DNA from: Microbacteriaceae bacterium
GTDB taxonomy: Bacteria; Actinomycetota; Actinomycetes; Actinomycetales; Microbacteriaceae
Direction: 5' to 3'
Length of the DNA stretch: 34,386 nucleotides
Assembly: GCA_947444785.1 (NCBI GenBank)
Contig: CANFBG010000009.1
Coordinates: 1-34,386 of the forward strand
How positions within the stretch are numbered: the stretch's first letter is position 1; every line of letters begins with the position of its first letter. The notes beneath the pieces were generated by a model. The model did not search any database. It saw nothing but the letters and a program-made list of their open reading frames with translations, and had not been told where the DNA came from. A program made the position numbers and the translations under genes. Of this stretch, positions 24,393 through 34,386 are shown in pieces.

Positions 24393-26122
24393 GCTGTTTC
24401 CTGAACGGCGAGCTGGGACTCGACAATCTCGCGGTAGGTCTCCGACTTCTCCAGGAGCTCAATGTGCGTACCCTTGGCCACTACTTCGCCGTCCTCGAGA
24501 ACTATGATCTGGTCGGCGTCGATGATTGTCGACACCCGTTGCGCCACGATGATCATCGAAGCATCCGCACGATCCCGGCGAAGCGCCTGGCGGAGTCGGG
24601 CGTCGGTCGAAAGGTCGAGGGCCGAGAAGGAGTCGTCGAAGACGTAGATCTCCGGCCGCTTCACGAGCGCACGGGCGATGGCGATTCTCTGCCGCTGGCC
24701 GCCGGAGACATTCGTGCCGCCCTGGGCGATCGCCGACTCGAGGCCGTCTGTCATCTCCGCGACGAACTCGCGGGCCTGGGCGGTCTCCAGCGCCTCCCAG
24801 AGCTCGGCGTCGGTGGCATCCGGTCGACCGTACCTGAGGTTCGAGGCGACGGTGCCGCTGAAAAGATACGGCTTCTGGGGAACGAGCCCGATGCGACTCC
24901 ACAGGAGGTCGGGATCAAGCTCCCGCACATCGACCCCGTCGATCCGCACCGTTCCCGCCGTGGCGTCGAAGAGTCGCGGCAGGAGGTTGATCAGGGTCGT
25001 CTTGCCGGAGCCCGTGCTGCCGATGATGGCGGTGGTCTCCCCCGGCGCACTCACGAAGCTGATGTCGTGCAGCACCGGCTGTTCGGCCCCGGGATAGCTG
25101 AACGACACCCGGTCGAGCTCGATGACGCCCGACTGGGAGAGCTCCGTGACCGGATTCTCCGGCGGGACAACGGAGGACTCCGTGTTCAAGACCTCTGAGA
25201 TACGATCGGCACAGACGGCGGCCCGGGGAATCAGCACGGCCATGAACGTGGCCATCATGACGGCCATCAGGATCTGCACCATGTAGGTCAGGAACGCGAT
25301 GAGCGTGCCGATCTGGGTGGACCCGTCGGCGACCCGGAAGGCCCCGAACCAAAGCACCGCCACGGACGAGACGTTCAGCACGAGGGTCACGACCGGGAAC
25401 ATCAGGGCGAAGAGGCGGCCTGCCGAGAGCGCGGTGCGGGTGACGTCGCTGTTCGCCTTGCCGAAACGGATCCGCTCCGCATCCTCCCGGACGAAGGCCC
25501 GGATGACGCGGATGCCGGTCAGCTGCTCGCGGAGAACGGCATTCAGCGAGTCGATGCGCACCTGCATCAGGCGGAACAGCGGCACCATCCGAACGATGAT
25601 GAGCGACAGCAGCCCGACGAGAATCGGCAGGGCGACGACGATCAGCCAGGACAGCTCGACGTCGAGCGAGAGTGCCATGATGATTCCGCCGACGCAGAGC
25701 ATGGGAGCCGATACCAACAGCGTGCACCCCATGAGCACGAGCATCTGCACCTGCTGTACGTCGTTGGTCGTGCGCGTGATCAGGGACGGGGCCCCGAAGA
25801 ATGAGACCTCGCGCTCGGAGAAGTCGCTCACCTTCGTGAACACGCCCGCCCGGAGGTCTCGCCCGACGGCCATGGCTGCCTTGGCGCCGAAGTAGACCGC
25901 CGTGATAGCGCAGGCCACCTGCACGAGGGTGATCGCCAGCATGAGTTCACCGGTGGAGAGAATGAAGCCGGTATCCCCCTTGGCGACGCCCTGGTCGATG
26001 ATGCGCGCGTTCAGAGTCGGCAGGAAGAGCGACGCGATCGACTGCAGAAGTTGGAAGACGACGACGCCCAGCAGGAGACGCCAGTGAGGGCGGAGGTACA
26101 CCACGAGTATTCGCCAGAGCAT
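24389..26122 (-). CDS. ABC exporter half-transporter, degenerate-site subunit (heterodimeric type)
   Basis: A 577-residue membrane-ATPase fusion, partner of the next gene. The six-helix membrane domain covers about residues 15-300 and the ATPase domain about 335-570. Walker A is intact (GSTGSGKT, 368-375, K374) and the signature is near-canonical VSGGQ (472-476). However, the catalytic Glu after Walker B is Asp497 (VFDD) and the switch His is Gln528 (VAQRVST). These changes fall on the same composite site as the partner's altered signature, so one ATP site should bind but hydrolyse poorly. It begins 20 bases after the yaaA-family stop, so it may be the tail of a long minus-strand transcript. 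Confidence 0.93.
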   Translation of the reverse strand: MLWRILVVYLRPHWRLLLGVVVFQLLQSIASLFLPTLNARIIDQGVAKGDTGFILSTGELMLAITLVQVACAITAVYFGAKAAMAVGRDLRAGVFTKVSDFSEREVSFFGAPSLITRTTNDVQQVQMLVLMGCTLLVSAPMLCVGGIIMALSLDVELSWLIVVALPILVGLLSLIIVRMVPLFRLMQVRIDSLNAVLREQLTGIRVIRAFVREDAERIRFGKANSDVTRTALSAGRLFALMFPVVTLVLNVSSVAVLWFGAFRVADGSTQIGTLIAFLTYMVQILMAVMMATFMAVLIPRAAVCADRISEVLNTESSVVPPENPVTELSQSGVIELDRVSFSYPGAEQPVLHDISFVSAPGETTAIIGSTGSGKTTLINLLPRLFDATAGTVRIDGVDVRELDPDLLWSRIGLVPQKPYLFSGTVASNLRYGRPDATDAELWEALETAQAREFVAEMTDGLESAIAQGGTNVSGGQRQRIAIARALVKRPEIYVFDDSFSALDLSTDARLRQALRRDRADASMIIVAQRVSTIIDADQIIVLEDGEVVAKGTHIELLEKSETYREIVESQLAVQETA

Positions 26123-26142
26123 CCTTCGAGCCTAACCCCGCG

Positions 26143-26892
26143 TCAGTGGCCGGGCACGACCAGAACCAGCTCCCCCGAACCCCCCAATGTGAGGTCAATC
26201 CCTGCCGCGACAGCCCAGGCCAGCAGCTCGGTGATCGAGGCGAAATCGGTCGCGTTCTGGATGATCTGGCGGGTGAGGAGACCCTTGGCGCTCTTGTTGA
26301 AGTGGTTCATGGCCCGCACCATGCCGTCGGGTCCCGCCGAAACGACCCGAAGATAGAAGGCGTTCGGGTTCGCCGTGACCGGGCCGAGAGCGACATAGCC
26401 TTCCGAACGCAGGTCGAGAGTCAGGCCGGAACCGCCAAGTTCGCGAGCCACGGCCTCCTGCCAATGCCGCTTCAGTTGGATGCCCGGCAGCCGGGAATCG
26501 TGGGACAGCCGATAGGCCGGAATGTGATCCATCGCCGAGACGGGGCCGAAGAGGGCGGAGTGGATGACGACATTCTGACCGGCGAACTGCCTCTCGACTT
26601 CCGTGAGGGATGCGGCATCCAGGGCGTCGAACAAAACCCCCGTATAGCGATCCAGTGCGGGCATGGTGGGAGAGCTGGCCACGACCCGGTTCCTGCCCAC
26701 CTCATCTGCAAGCCGAGGTCCGAGCTTGAGTGCGATCATGCTGGCCGCGGGATCTCGGGCGAGCAGGGCCACCTCCTTGACGAGGATGCGCCGGAGACCG
26801 GCAAGCCTGGGAAAACGCAGGCCAGCGACAGCAACCCGCGAACCTTCCCCGCCCTCTCTCTTGGTCTCAGACGGAGGAAGGAGGATCAGCAT
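26143..26892 (-). CDS. yaaA: YaaA family (DUF328/UPF0246) peroxide-stress protein
   Basis: A 249-residue cytosolic protein. In E. coli, YaaA lowers free intracellular iron during hydrogen peroxide stress and binds DNA, limiting Fenton damage. Family hallmarks are present: LLPPSETK at the N-terminus, ALDRYTGVLFDAL (about 79-91), HSALFGPVSAMDHIPAYRL (about 110-128) and NHFNKSAKG (about 201-209). The start ATG 26892 has a very strong Shine-Dalgarno, AGGAAGGAGG, eight bases upstream. Only 38 bases separate it from the atpC stop with no terminator seen, so it may be read through from the ATP synthase operon. The exact function in actinobacteria is inferred from the family. Confidence 0.92.
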   Translation of the reverse strand: MLILLPPSETKREGGEGSRVAVAGLRFPRLAGLRRILVKEVALLARDPAASMIALKLGPRLADEVGRNRVVASSPTMPALDRYTGVLFDALDAASLTEVERQFAGQNVVIHSALFGPVSAMDHIPAYRLSHDSRLPGIQLKRHWQEAVARELGGSGLTLDLRSEGYVALGPVTANPNAFYLRVVSAGPDGMVRAMNHFNKSAKGLLTRQIIQNATDFASITELLAWAVAAGIDLTLGGSGELVLVVPGH

Positions 26893-26900
26893 CAGCCAAT

Positions 26901-26910
26901 CCTCCTTCCT
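26901..26910 (-). promoter_or_regulatory. Strong ribosome binding site of yaaA
   Basis: On the minus strand this reads AGGAAGGAGG, an almost full anti-Shine-Dalgarno match, eight bases before the yaaA ATG. It is by far the strongest such site in the window and fixes the start. Confidence 0.85.
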
Positions 26911-26930
26911 GTACTTATTCGTTGGTGCAG

Positions 26931-27194
26931 CTAGATCAGGCTGGCCGTTCCCGCCACGATCGTGACCGTGTTGTTCTCGACCGAGAGGAAGCCGGAGTCG
27001 GCCTGAGCCTGAACCTTGGCTCCATCCGCCTTCGTGATGCGGATCTCACCCGAGGCAAGGATCGCCAGCATCGGCTCGTGACCGGCAAGGATGCCGATCT
27101 CGCCCTCGACGGTCTTGGCAATGACCATGGTGGCCTCGCCAGTCCAGACCTCGTGGTCGGCCGAGACAACACTGACCTTCAAAGGAGTCGCCAT
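26931..27194 (-). CDS. atpC: ATP synthase F1 subunit epsilon, short form
   Basis: An 87-residue subunit of the central stalk. The start ATG 27194 lies two bases after the atpD stop. A longer in-frame start at 27227 would lie inside atpD and adds 11 non-family residues. The N-terminal beta-sandwich is complete, with the motifs GEIGILAGHEPML and then SGEIRI. The C-terminal two-helix domain found in most bacteria (E. coli epsilon is about 138 residues) is absent: the chain stops after AGTASLI. That domain inhibits ATP hydrolysis, so this form should lack epsilon-type inhibition. Last gene of the operon. Confidence 0.95.
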   Translation of the reverse strand: MATPLKVSVVSADHEVWTGEATMVIAKTVEGEIGILAGHEPMLAILASGEIRITKADGAKVQAQADSGFLSVENNTVTIVAGTASLI

Positions 27195-27196
27195 CT

Positions 27197-28678
<1,482 letters not shown>

Positions 28679-28708
28679 CTACGAAAAGAATCGCTGATGG
28701 ATTCGGGT

Positions 28709-29608
28709 CTACTTGGCCGAGCTAAGGGCATCGGCGCCGCCGACGATCTCGGAAATCTGCTGGGTGATCTCAGACTGCCGCGCGTTGTTCGCGAGCCGGG
28801 TGAAGTCTCGGATGAGGCCATCCGCGTTGTCGCTCGCTGCCTTCATCGCCTTCTGCGTCGCCGCATGCTTGGCCGCAGCGGACTGCAGCATCGCGTTGAA
28901 GAGGCGACTCTCGATGTACACGGGAAGCAGGGAGTCGAGAACCTTCTCGGCATCCGGCTCGAAGTTGTACAGCGGGAGAACGGTCTTGGAGTCGAGCTCC
29001 TCGACGCCTTCGACGACCTCGAGCGGAAGCAGTCGAACGACCTCGGGCTCCTGCACCAGCATCGAGATGAAGCGGTTGTAGCAGACGTGGATCTCGTCTA
29101 CACCGCCCTCGGACGCGGGCGTCAGGAACGACTCGAGAAGAGCGTCGCCGATCTCCTTCGCCGTCTCGAACTGGGGCGAGTCGGTGCCACCCGTCCACGT
29201 GCGCACCGACGCGCGGCGACGGAACGCGAAGTACGCGCTCGCCTTGCGGCCGATGAGGAAGTAGACGACCTCCTTGCCTTGGCTTCGGAGCAGCTCAGCG
29301 AGCTGCTCCGAGGCCTTGAGCACGTTGGAGTTGAAGGCACCGGCGAGACCGCGGTCGCTGGAGAAGATGACGATCGCAGCGCGCTCGATCTTCTCCGGCT
29401 CGGTGGTCAGCACGTGGTCGACGTTCGAGTACGACGCAACAGCCGAGACTGCCCGCGTGATCGCCCGAGAATACGGCGTGGATGCTGCAACCCGTGCCTG
29501 CGCTTTTTGAATGCGCGAGGCAGAGATGAGCTCCATGGCCCTGGTGATCTTCTTGGTCGTCTGAGCAGACTTGATCTTCTGCCGGTAGACCCGAAGTTGC
29601 GCTCCCAT
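28709..29608 (-). CDS. atpG: ATP synthase F1 subunit gamma
   Basis: The 299-residue rotor shaft. The N-terminal helix ([20 protein letters not shown], then [12 protein letters not shown]) and the C-terminal helix ([20 protein letters not shown], then [17 protein letters not shown]) are the two coiled-coil strands that turn inside the alpha/beta ring. [14 protein letters not shown] is the conserved Rossmann-like segment. The sequence has a mid-domain insertion of the sort found in actinobacterial gamma subunits (around residues 150-200). The gene starts three bases after the atpA stop. Confidence 0.97.
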   Translation of the reverse strand: MGAQLRVYRQKIKSAQTTKKITRAMELISASRIQKAQARVAASTPYSRAITRAVSAVASYSNVDHVLTTEPEKIERAAIVIFSSDRGLAGAFNSNVLKASEQLAELLRSQGKEVVYFLIGRKASAYFAFRRRASVRTWTGGTDSPQFETAKEIGDALLESFLTPASEGGVDEIHVCYNRFISMLVQEPEVVRLLPLEVVEGVEELDSKTVLPLYNFEPDAEKVLDSLLPVYIESRLFNAMLQSAAAKHAATQKAMKAASDNADGLIRDFTRLANNARQSEITQQISEIVGGADALSSAK

Positions 29609-29611
29609 TAG

Positions 29612-31249
29612 TTAGCGGCGACCCTTCACGATCTTCTCTTGATTGACGTCCTCGACAGGGATCGCGGTGAAAACCTCGCGGCCTACCGAAGCGAGGGGCT
29701 TGCCCTCACCCGTCTGGAACTCGAGCTTGAACGCGTCGACACCGGCGGCGAGGTCCGCAACCGTCTGATCGTCAAGCACGTTCGTCTCCCGCAGGCGCGT
29801 GAGAACGGTCGTGCTGCGACCCAGGAAGTCGAGCAGTTCCCGCTCGAAGCGCAGAATGTCCTCGACGGGCACCTCGTCCAGCTTGCCGTTCGTGCCGGCC
29901 CAGATCGCGACGACCTGGTCCTCCACGGGGTACGGCGAGTACTGGGGCTGCTTGAGCAGCTCCGTGAGGCGCGCACCGCGGGCCAGCTGGCGACGGCTCG
30001 TCGGGTCGAGGTCGGATGCGAACATCGCGAATGCCTCGAGCGAACGGTACTGGGCCAGTTCGAGCTTCAAGGTTCCGGAGACCTTCTTGATGCTCTTGAC
30101 CTGGGCGTCGCCACCGACTCGGGAGACGGAGATTCCGACGTCGACCGCGGGACGCTGGTTGGCGTTGAAGAGGTCGGACTGCAGGAAGATCTGGCCGTCG
30201 GTGATCGAGATCACGTTGGTGGGGATGTAGGCGGAGACGTCGTTGGCCTTCGTCTCGATGATGGGCAGGCCCGTCATCGAACCGGCGCCCAGGGCGTCGG
30301 AGAGCTTCGCACAACGCTCGAGCAGACGCGAGTGTAGGTAGAAGACGTCACCCGGGTAGGCCTCGCGTCCCGGCGGACGACGCAGCAGCAGCGAAACGGC
30401 GCGGTAAGCCTCGGCCTGCTTGGACAGGTCATCGAAGATGATGAGCACATGCTTGCCGCCGTACATCCAGTGCTGGCCGATGGCCGAACCGGTGTAGGGG
30501 GCGAGGTACTTGAAGCCGGCAGGGTCGGATGCGGGAGACGCGACGATGGTCGTGTACTCGAGCGCTCCGGCGTCTTCCAGCGCACCCTTGACGGAGGCGA
30601 TGGTCGAGCCCTTCTGGCCGATGGCGACGTAGATGCAGCGAACCTGCTTGTTCACGTCTCCGGAGTCCCAGTTGGCCTTCTGGTTGATGATCGTGTCGAT
30701 CGCGATGGCGGTCTTGCCCGTCTGGCGGTCACCGATGATCAGCTGGCGCTGGCCCCGGCCGATCGGGATCATGGCGTCGATCGCCTTGATGCCGGTCTGC
30801 ATGGGCTCGTGCACGCTCTTGCGGTCCATGACGCCGGGCGCCTGGAGCTCGAGGGCGCGGCGGCCCTCCGAGACGATCTCGCCGAGACCGTCGATCGGGT
30901 TGCCGAGCGGGTCGACGACGCGGCCGAGGTAGGCGTCTCCGACGGGAACGGAGAGGACCTCGCCGGTGCGCTGCACCTCCATGCCCTCGACGATTCCGGA
31001 GAACTCACCGAGGACGATGACACCGACCTCGTCTTCGTCGAGGTTCTGGGCAAGGCCCAGCGTGCCATCGGCGAAGCGGATGAGCTCGTTGGCCATGACG
31101 CCGGGGAGTCCCTCGACGTGGGCAATGCCGTCGCCGGCGTCAATGACGTAGCCGACCTCGGTCTTAGTCGCCTTGCCGGGCTCGTAGGACGCAACGAAGT
31201 CCTGGAGCGCGCCCCGGATCTCGTCCGGGCTAATCGATAGTTCTGCCAT
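29612..31249 (-). CDS. atpA: ATP synthase F1 subunit alpha
   Basis: The 545-residue non-catalytic nucleotide-binding subunit of F1. Walker A is GDRQTGKT, followed by [10 protein letters not shown]. The alpha signature region [19 protein letters not shown] carries the arginine that completes the catalytic site of beta. The C-terminus has an extension of about 30 residues beyond E. coli alpha (length about 513). This kind of extension is known from mycobacterial alpha, where it restrains ATP hydrolysis; whether it does so here is unknown. AAGGA lies seven bases before the ATG. It is 61 bases downstream of atpH. Confidence 0.97.
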   Translation of the reverse strand: MAELSISPDEIRGALQDFVASYEPGKATKTEVGYVIDAGDGIAHVEGLPGVMANELIRFADGTLGLAQNLDEDEVGVIVLGEFSGIVEGMEVQRTGEVLSVPVGDAYLGRVVDPLGNPIDGLGEIVSEGRRALELQAPGVMDRKSVHEPMQTGIKAIDAMIPIGRGQRQLIIGDRQTGKTAIAIDTIINQKANWDSGDVNKQVRCIYVAIGQKGSTIASVKGALEDAGALEYTTIVASPASDPAGFKYLAPYTGSAIGQHWMYGGKHVLIIFDDLSKQAEAYRAVSLLLRRPPGREAYPGDVFYLHSRLLERCAKLSDALGAGSMTGLPIIETKANDVSAYIPTNVISITDGQIFLQSDLFNANQRPAVDVGISVSRVGGDAQVKSIKKVSGTLKLELAQYRSLEAFAMFASDLDPTSRRQLARGARLTELLKQPQYSPYPVEDQVVAIWAGTNGKLDEVPVEDILRFERELLDFLGRSTTVLTRLRETNVLDDQTVADLAAGVDAFKLEFQTGEGKPLASVGREVFTAIPVEDVNQEKIVKGRR

Positions 31250-31310
31250 CGTTTTTCCTTTTTCTGCCGGGGATGCTCTCCACGGCGGGTAGCGAGTAAG
31301 CCGTTACGGG

Positions 31311-32108
31311 CTAACCAGCGAGCTGGAGTCTCAAGTCGTTGATTCGGGAGGACAGGCTGCCGTCGATCACGTCGTCGCCGACCTGAATGCGCAGTCCCCC
31401 GATGACCTCGGGGTCGAAAACCTGTCGGATCGAGAGCGGGCGGCCGTAGAGGGACGCGAGGCCCTTCTGCAGGCGCTCGAGCTGACCCGGAGTGATGGGG
31501 GCGGCGGAGGTCACGGTGGCGATCGCCTTGCCGCCCTGGTCGGCGACGATGCGGGCTGCCTCGCGGAGAAGCTCCCCGATTCGGCGCGACCGCGGCTGGG
31601 CCACGAGGTGGCTGACGATTGCCAGAGTCTGGCCGCTCGCCTTGTCCGCCAGCAGGCGGTTGACTAGTGACAGCTTCGCCGAGGTCTCGCCCAGCTTGGA
31701 ACCGAGCGCAAGCTCGAGCTCCGGGCTGGAGGAGACGGCCTCACGGAACGACGCGATCTCGTCCTCGACCGAAACCGAGGCGGGAGCCGAGTCCGCGAGG
31801 ACGCGAATGCCGATCTCCTCGATGGCGACCAGGACATCGTCACTGGTGGACCAACGGGCCCCGGCGATGTCCGAAAGGACGGCCAAGGCCTCGGGGGCCA
31901 CACTCGTGCCAAACACCCTGGTGACCACGAGCGCCTTCGCCTTGGCGTCCGCGCTCGGGTTGGCAATCGCCGACCTGAGGGATGCGGACTCCCCGATGAT
32001 TCGTCCCGCGGCGAGCAACTGCTCGCCCGTCTGAAGCGTCGCGACTGACGCCTGGGCGCTCAGCCGTGTCCTGGTCTCAGCCAGTGCTTCTCTGGTCGCA
32101 CTACCCAT
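31311..32108 (-). CDS. atpH: ATP synthase F1 subunit delta
   Basis: A 265-residue peripheral-stalk protein that links the F1 head to subunit b. The start ATG 32108 (MGSATREALAETRTRLSAQA) has GGAGG upstream and lies four bases past the atpF stop. A frame open to 32186 would overlap atpF. It is longer than E. coli delta (177 residues); the extra N-terminal part is usual in Microbacteriaceae and other actinobacteria. The C-terminal family motif is RVGDDVIDGSLSSRINDLRL (reading from QVGDDVIDGS). It is predicted all-helical in the first half. Confidence 0.95.
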   Translation of the reverse strand: MGSATREALAETRTRLSAQASVATLQTGEQLLAAGRIIGESASLRSAIANPSADAKAKALVVTRVFGTSVAPEALAVLSDIAGARWSTSDDVLVAIEEIGIRVLADSAPASVSVEDEIASFREAVSSSPELELALGSKLGETSAKLSLVNRLLADKASGQTLAIVSHLVAQPRSRRIGELLREAARIVADQGGKAIATVTSAAPITPGQLERLQKGLASLYGRPLSIRQVFDPEVIGGLRIQVGDDVIDGSLSSRINDLRLQLAG

Positions 32109-32112
32109 GTGG

Positions 32113-32694
<582 letters not shown>

Positions 32695-32720
32695 CTAACT
32701 TGGTTGTCGGAAGACAGGGA

Positions 32721-33843
<1,123 letters not shown>

Positions 33844-33978
33844 AGCTCCAGCGACGACGAAAGATGGGGGTTGCCAGCCGCAGATAAAAAGTCATGCGGC
33901 GACGGAACGAACTTTTGAACCCTATCAACAAGAAGGGGTCCACGCCCAATCGAGAGCCCCGATTGGCGCGCCGCGGAA
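33844..33978. promoter_or_regulatory. Intergenic region before atpB
   Basis: A 135-base gap between the AtpI-like gene and atpB, the largest in the operon. It contains an AT-richer stretch (33885-33935) and a seven-base inverted repeat, CCAATCG at 33946-33952 and CGATTGG at 33960-33966 with a seven-base loop. No T-tract follows, so it is not a clear terminator. An internal promoter for atpB is possible but no convincing -35/-10 pair was found. Confidence 0.35.
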
Positions 33979-34386
33979 CTACCCCCCGTTAGAGGGGTTG
34001 CCTCCGGGGAGTCGAACGTCGCTCACGTAGGGAATCCTCGACTTCGCCACGACCACGAGGTCCACCACGAGAGAGCCGATGACGCCCGTGACGAGGCTGA
34101 GAAACATGATCAGGTTGTCGATGAACGGCTGGTCTTTCAGCAGCACGATCAGCACGAGGAAGAGGACGAACTTCAGCAGCCAGGCCCCAAGCACCACGGA
34201 GAAGAAGATGATCGTGGCGAAATCGTGCTCCTGGTAACGATTGGCCACCAGGATCGAGACCGCGGTGAGCCCGAGGAAGAACACTGCCATGCCGGTGCCG
34301 ATCAAAGCGCTCAGCACGCCGACCCAGCCGTGCGCCAGATACCCGGCGATGCCGCCCACGACCGCTATTCCGACCGCTAGGAGGGC
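33979..34386 (-). CDS. AtpI-like small membrane protein, 5' end beyond window edge
   Basis: A frame of at least 135 residues, open to the right edge; the start shown by the first in-window GTG (34359) lies within a hydrophobic helix, so the true start is probably outside. Four membrane segments are visible: the first ends around GWVG, then AVFFLGLTAVSILVA, FSVVLGAWLLKFVLFLVLIV and NLIMFLSLVTGVIGSLVVDL. The tail is polar and Gly/Asn-rich. By position before atpB and by topology it is a counterpart of AtpI, which helps assemble the c-ring. Sequence similarity to AtpI itself cannot be judged here. Confidence 0.7.
   Translation of the reverse strand, partial: ALLAVGIAVVGGIAGYLAHGWVGVLSALIGTGMAVFFLGLTAVSILVANRYQEHDFATIIFFSVVLGAWLLKFVLFLVLIVLLKDQPFIDNLIMFLSLVTGVIGSLVVDLVVVAKSRIPYVSDVRLPGGNPSNGG

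Noticed and set aside
33946-33966. Inverted repeat before atpB considered as a Rho-independent terminator
   Set aside because: The stem is only seven bases and no run of T follows on the minus strand.

Overview
The window is high-GC chromosomal DNA with tightly packed, overlapping genes. Its content (short ATP synthase epsilon, an AtpI-like protein before atpB, a DUF4192 protein, a FtsK/FHA/kinase cluster) suggests a high-GC actinobacterium, most likely of the family Microbacteriaceae. The genus cannot be told from sequence alone. No rRNA, tRNA, insertion sequence, prophage or CRISPR array was seen.

Region 1 (1..17098, all minus strand) is one run of nine genes. In transcription order they are: an FHA-domain protein, a PP2C phosphatase, a membrane Ser/Thr kinase, a 1961-residue membrane-anchored protein built of Ig-like and fibronectin III domains, a MoxR-type AAA ATPase, a DUF58 protein, a membrane transglutaminase-like protein that has lost its catalytic Cys and His, a zinc-ribbon/FHA protein, and an EssC/EccC-type FtsK-SpoIIIE ATPase cut by the left edge. 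The kinase-FN3-AAA-DUF58-transglutaminase order matches the PFNA cluster known from Bifidobacterium. Here it sits beside a type VII secretion-like motor. The layout suggests a phospho-regulated cell-envelope or secretion machine: kinase and phosphatase write and erase marks, two FHA proteins read them, the MoxR/DUF58/transglutaminase-like trio acts at the membrane, and the giant protein reaches outward. This is the most interesting part of the window.

Region 2 (17099..20535, plus strand) is a small catabolic operon: an Lrp/AsnC regulator with a perfect inverted repeat just upstream, a class III aminotransferase and a DadA/PuuB-like FAD oxidase. It probably degrades an amine or an omega-amino acid.

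Region 3 (20577..22444) holds a DUF4192 protein (minus) diverging from 3-methyladenine DNA glycosylase I (plus).

Region 4 (22434..34386, all minus strand) starts at the right edge with an AtpI-like membrane protein and a complete F-type ATP synthase operon (atpB-E-F-H-A-G-D-C). It continues into a yaaA-family gene and a heterodimeric ABC exporter pair with one degenerate ATP site. The last ABC gene ends tail-to-tail with the glycosylase gene in an 11-base overlap.
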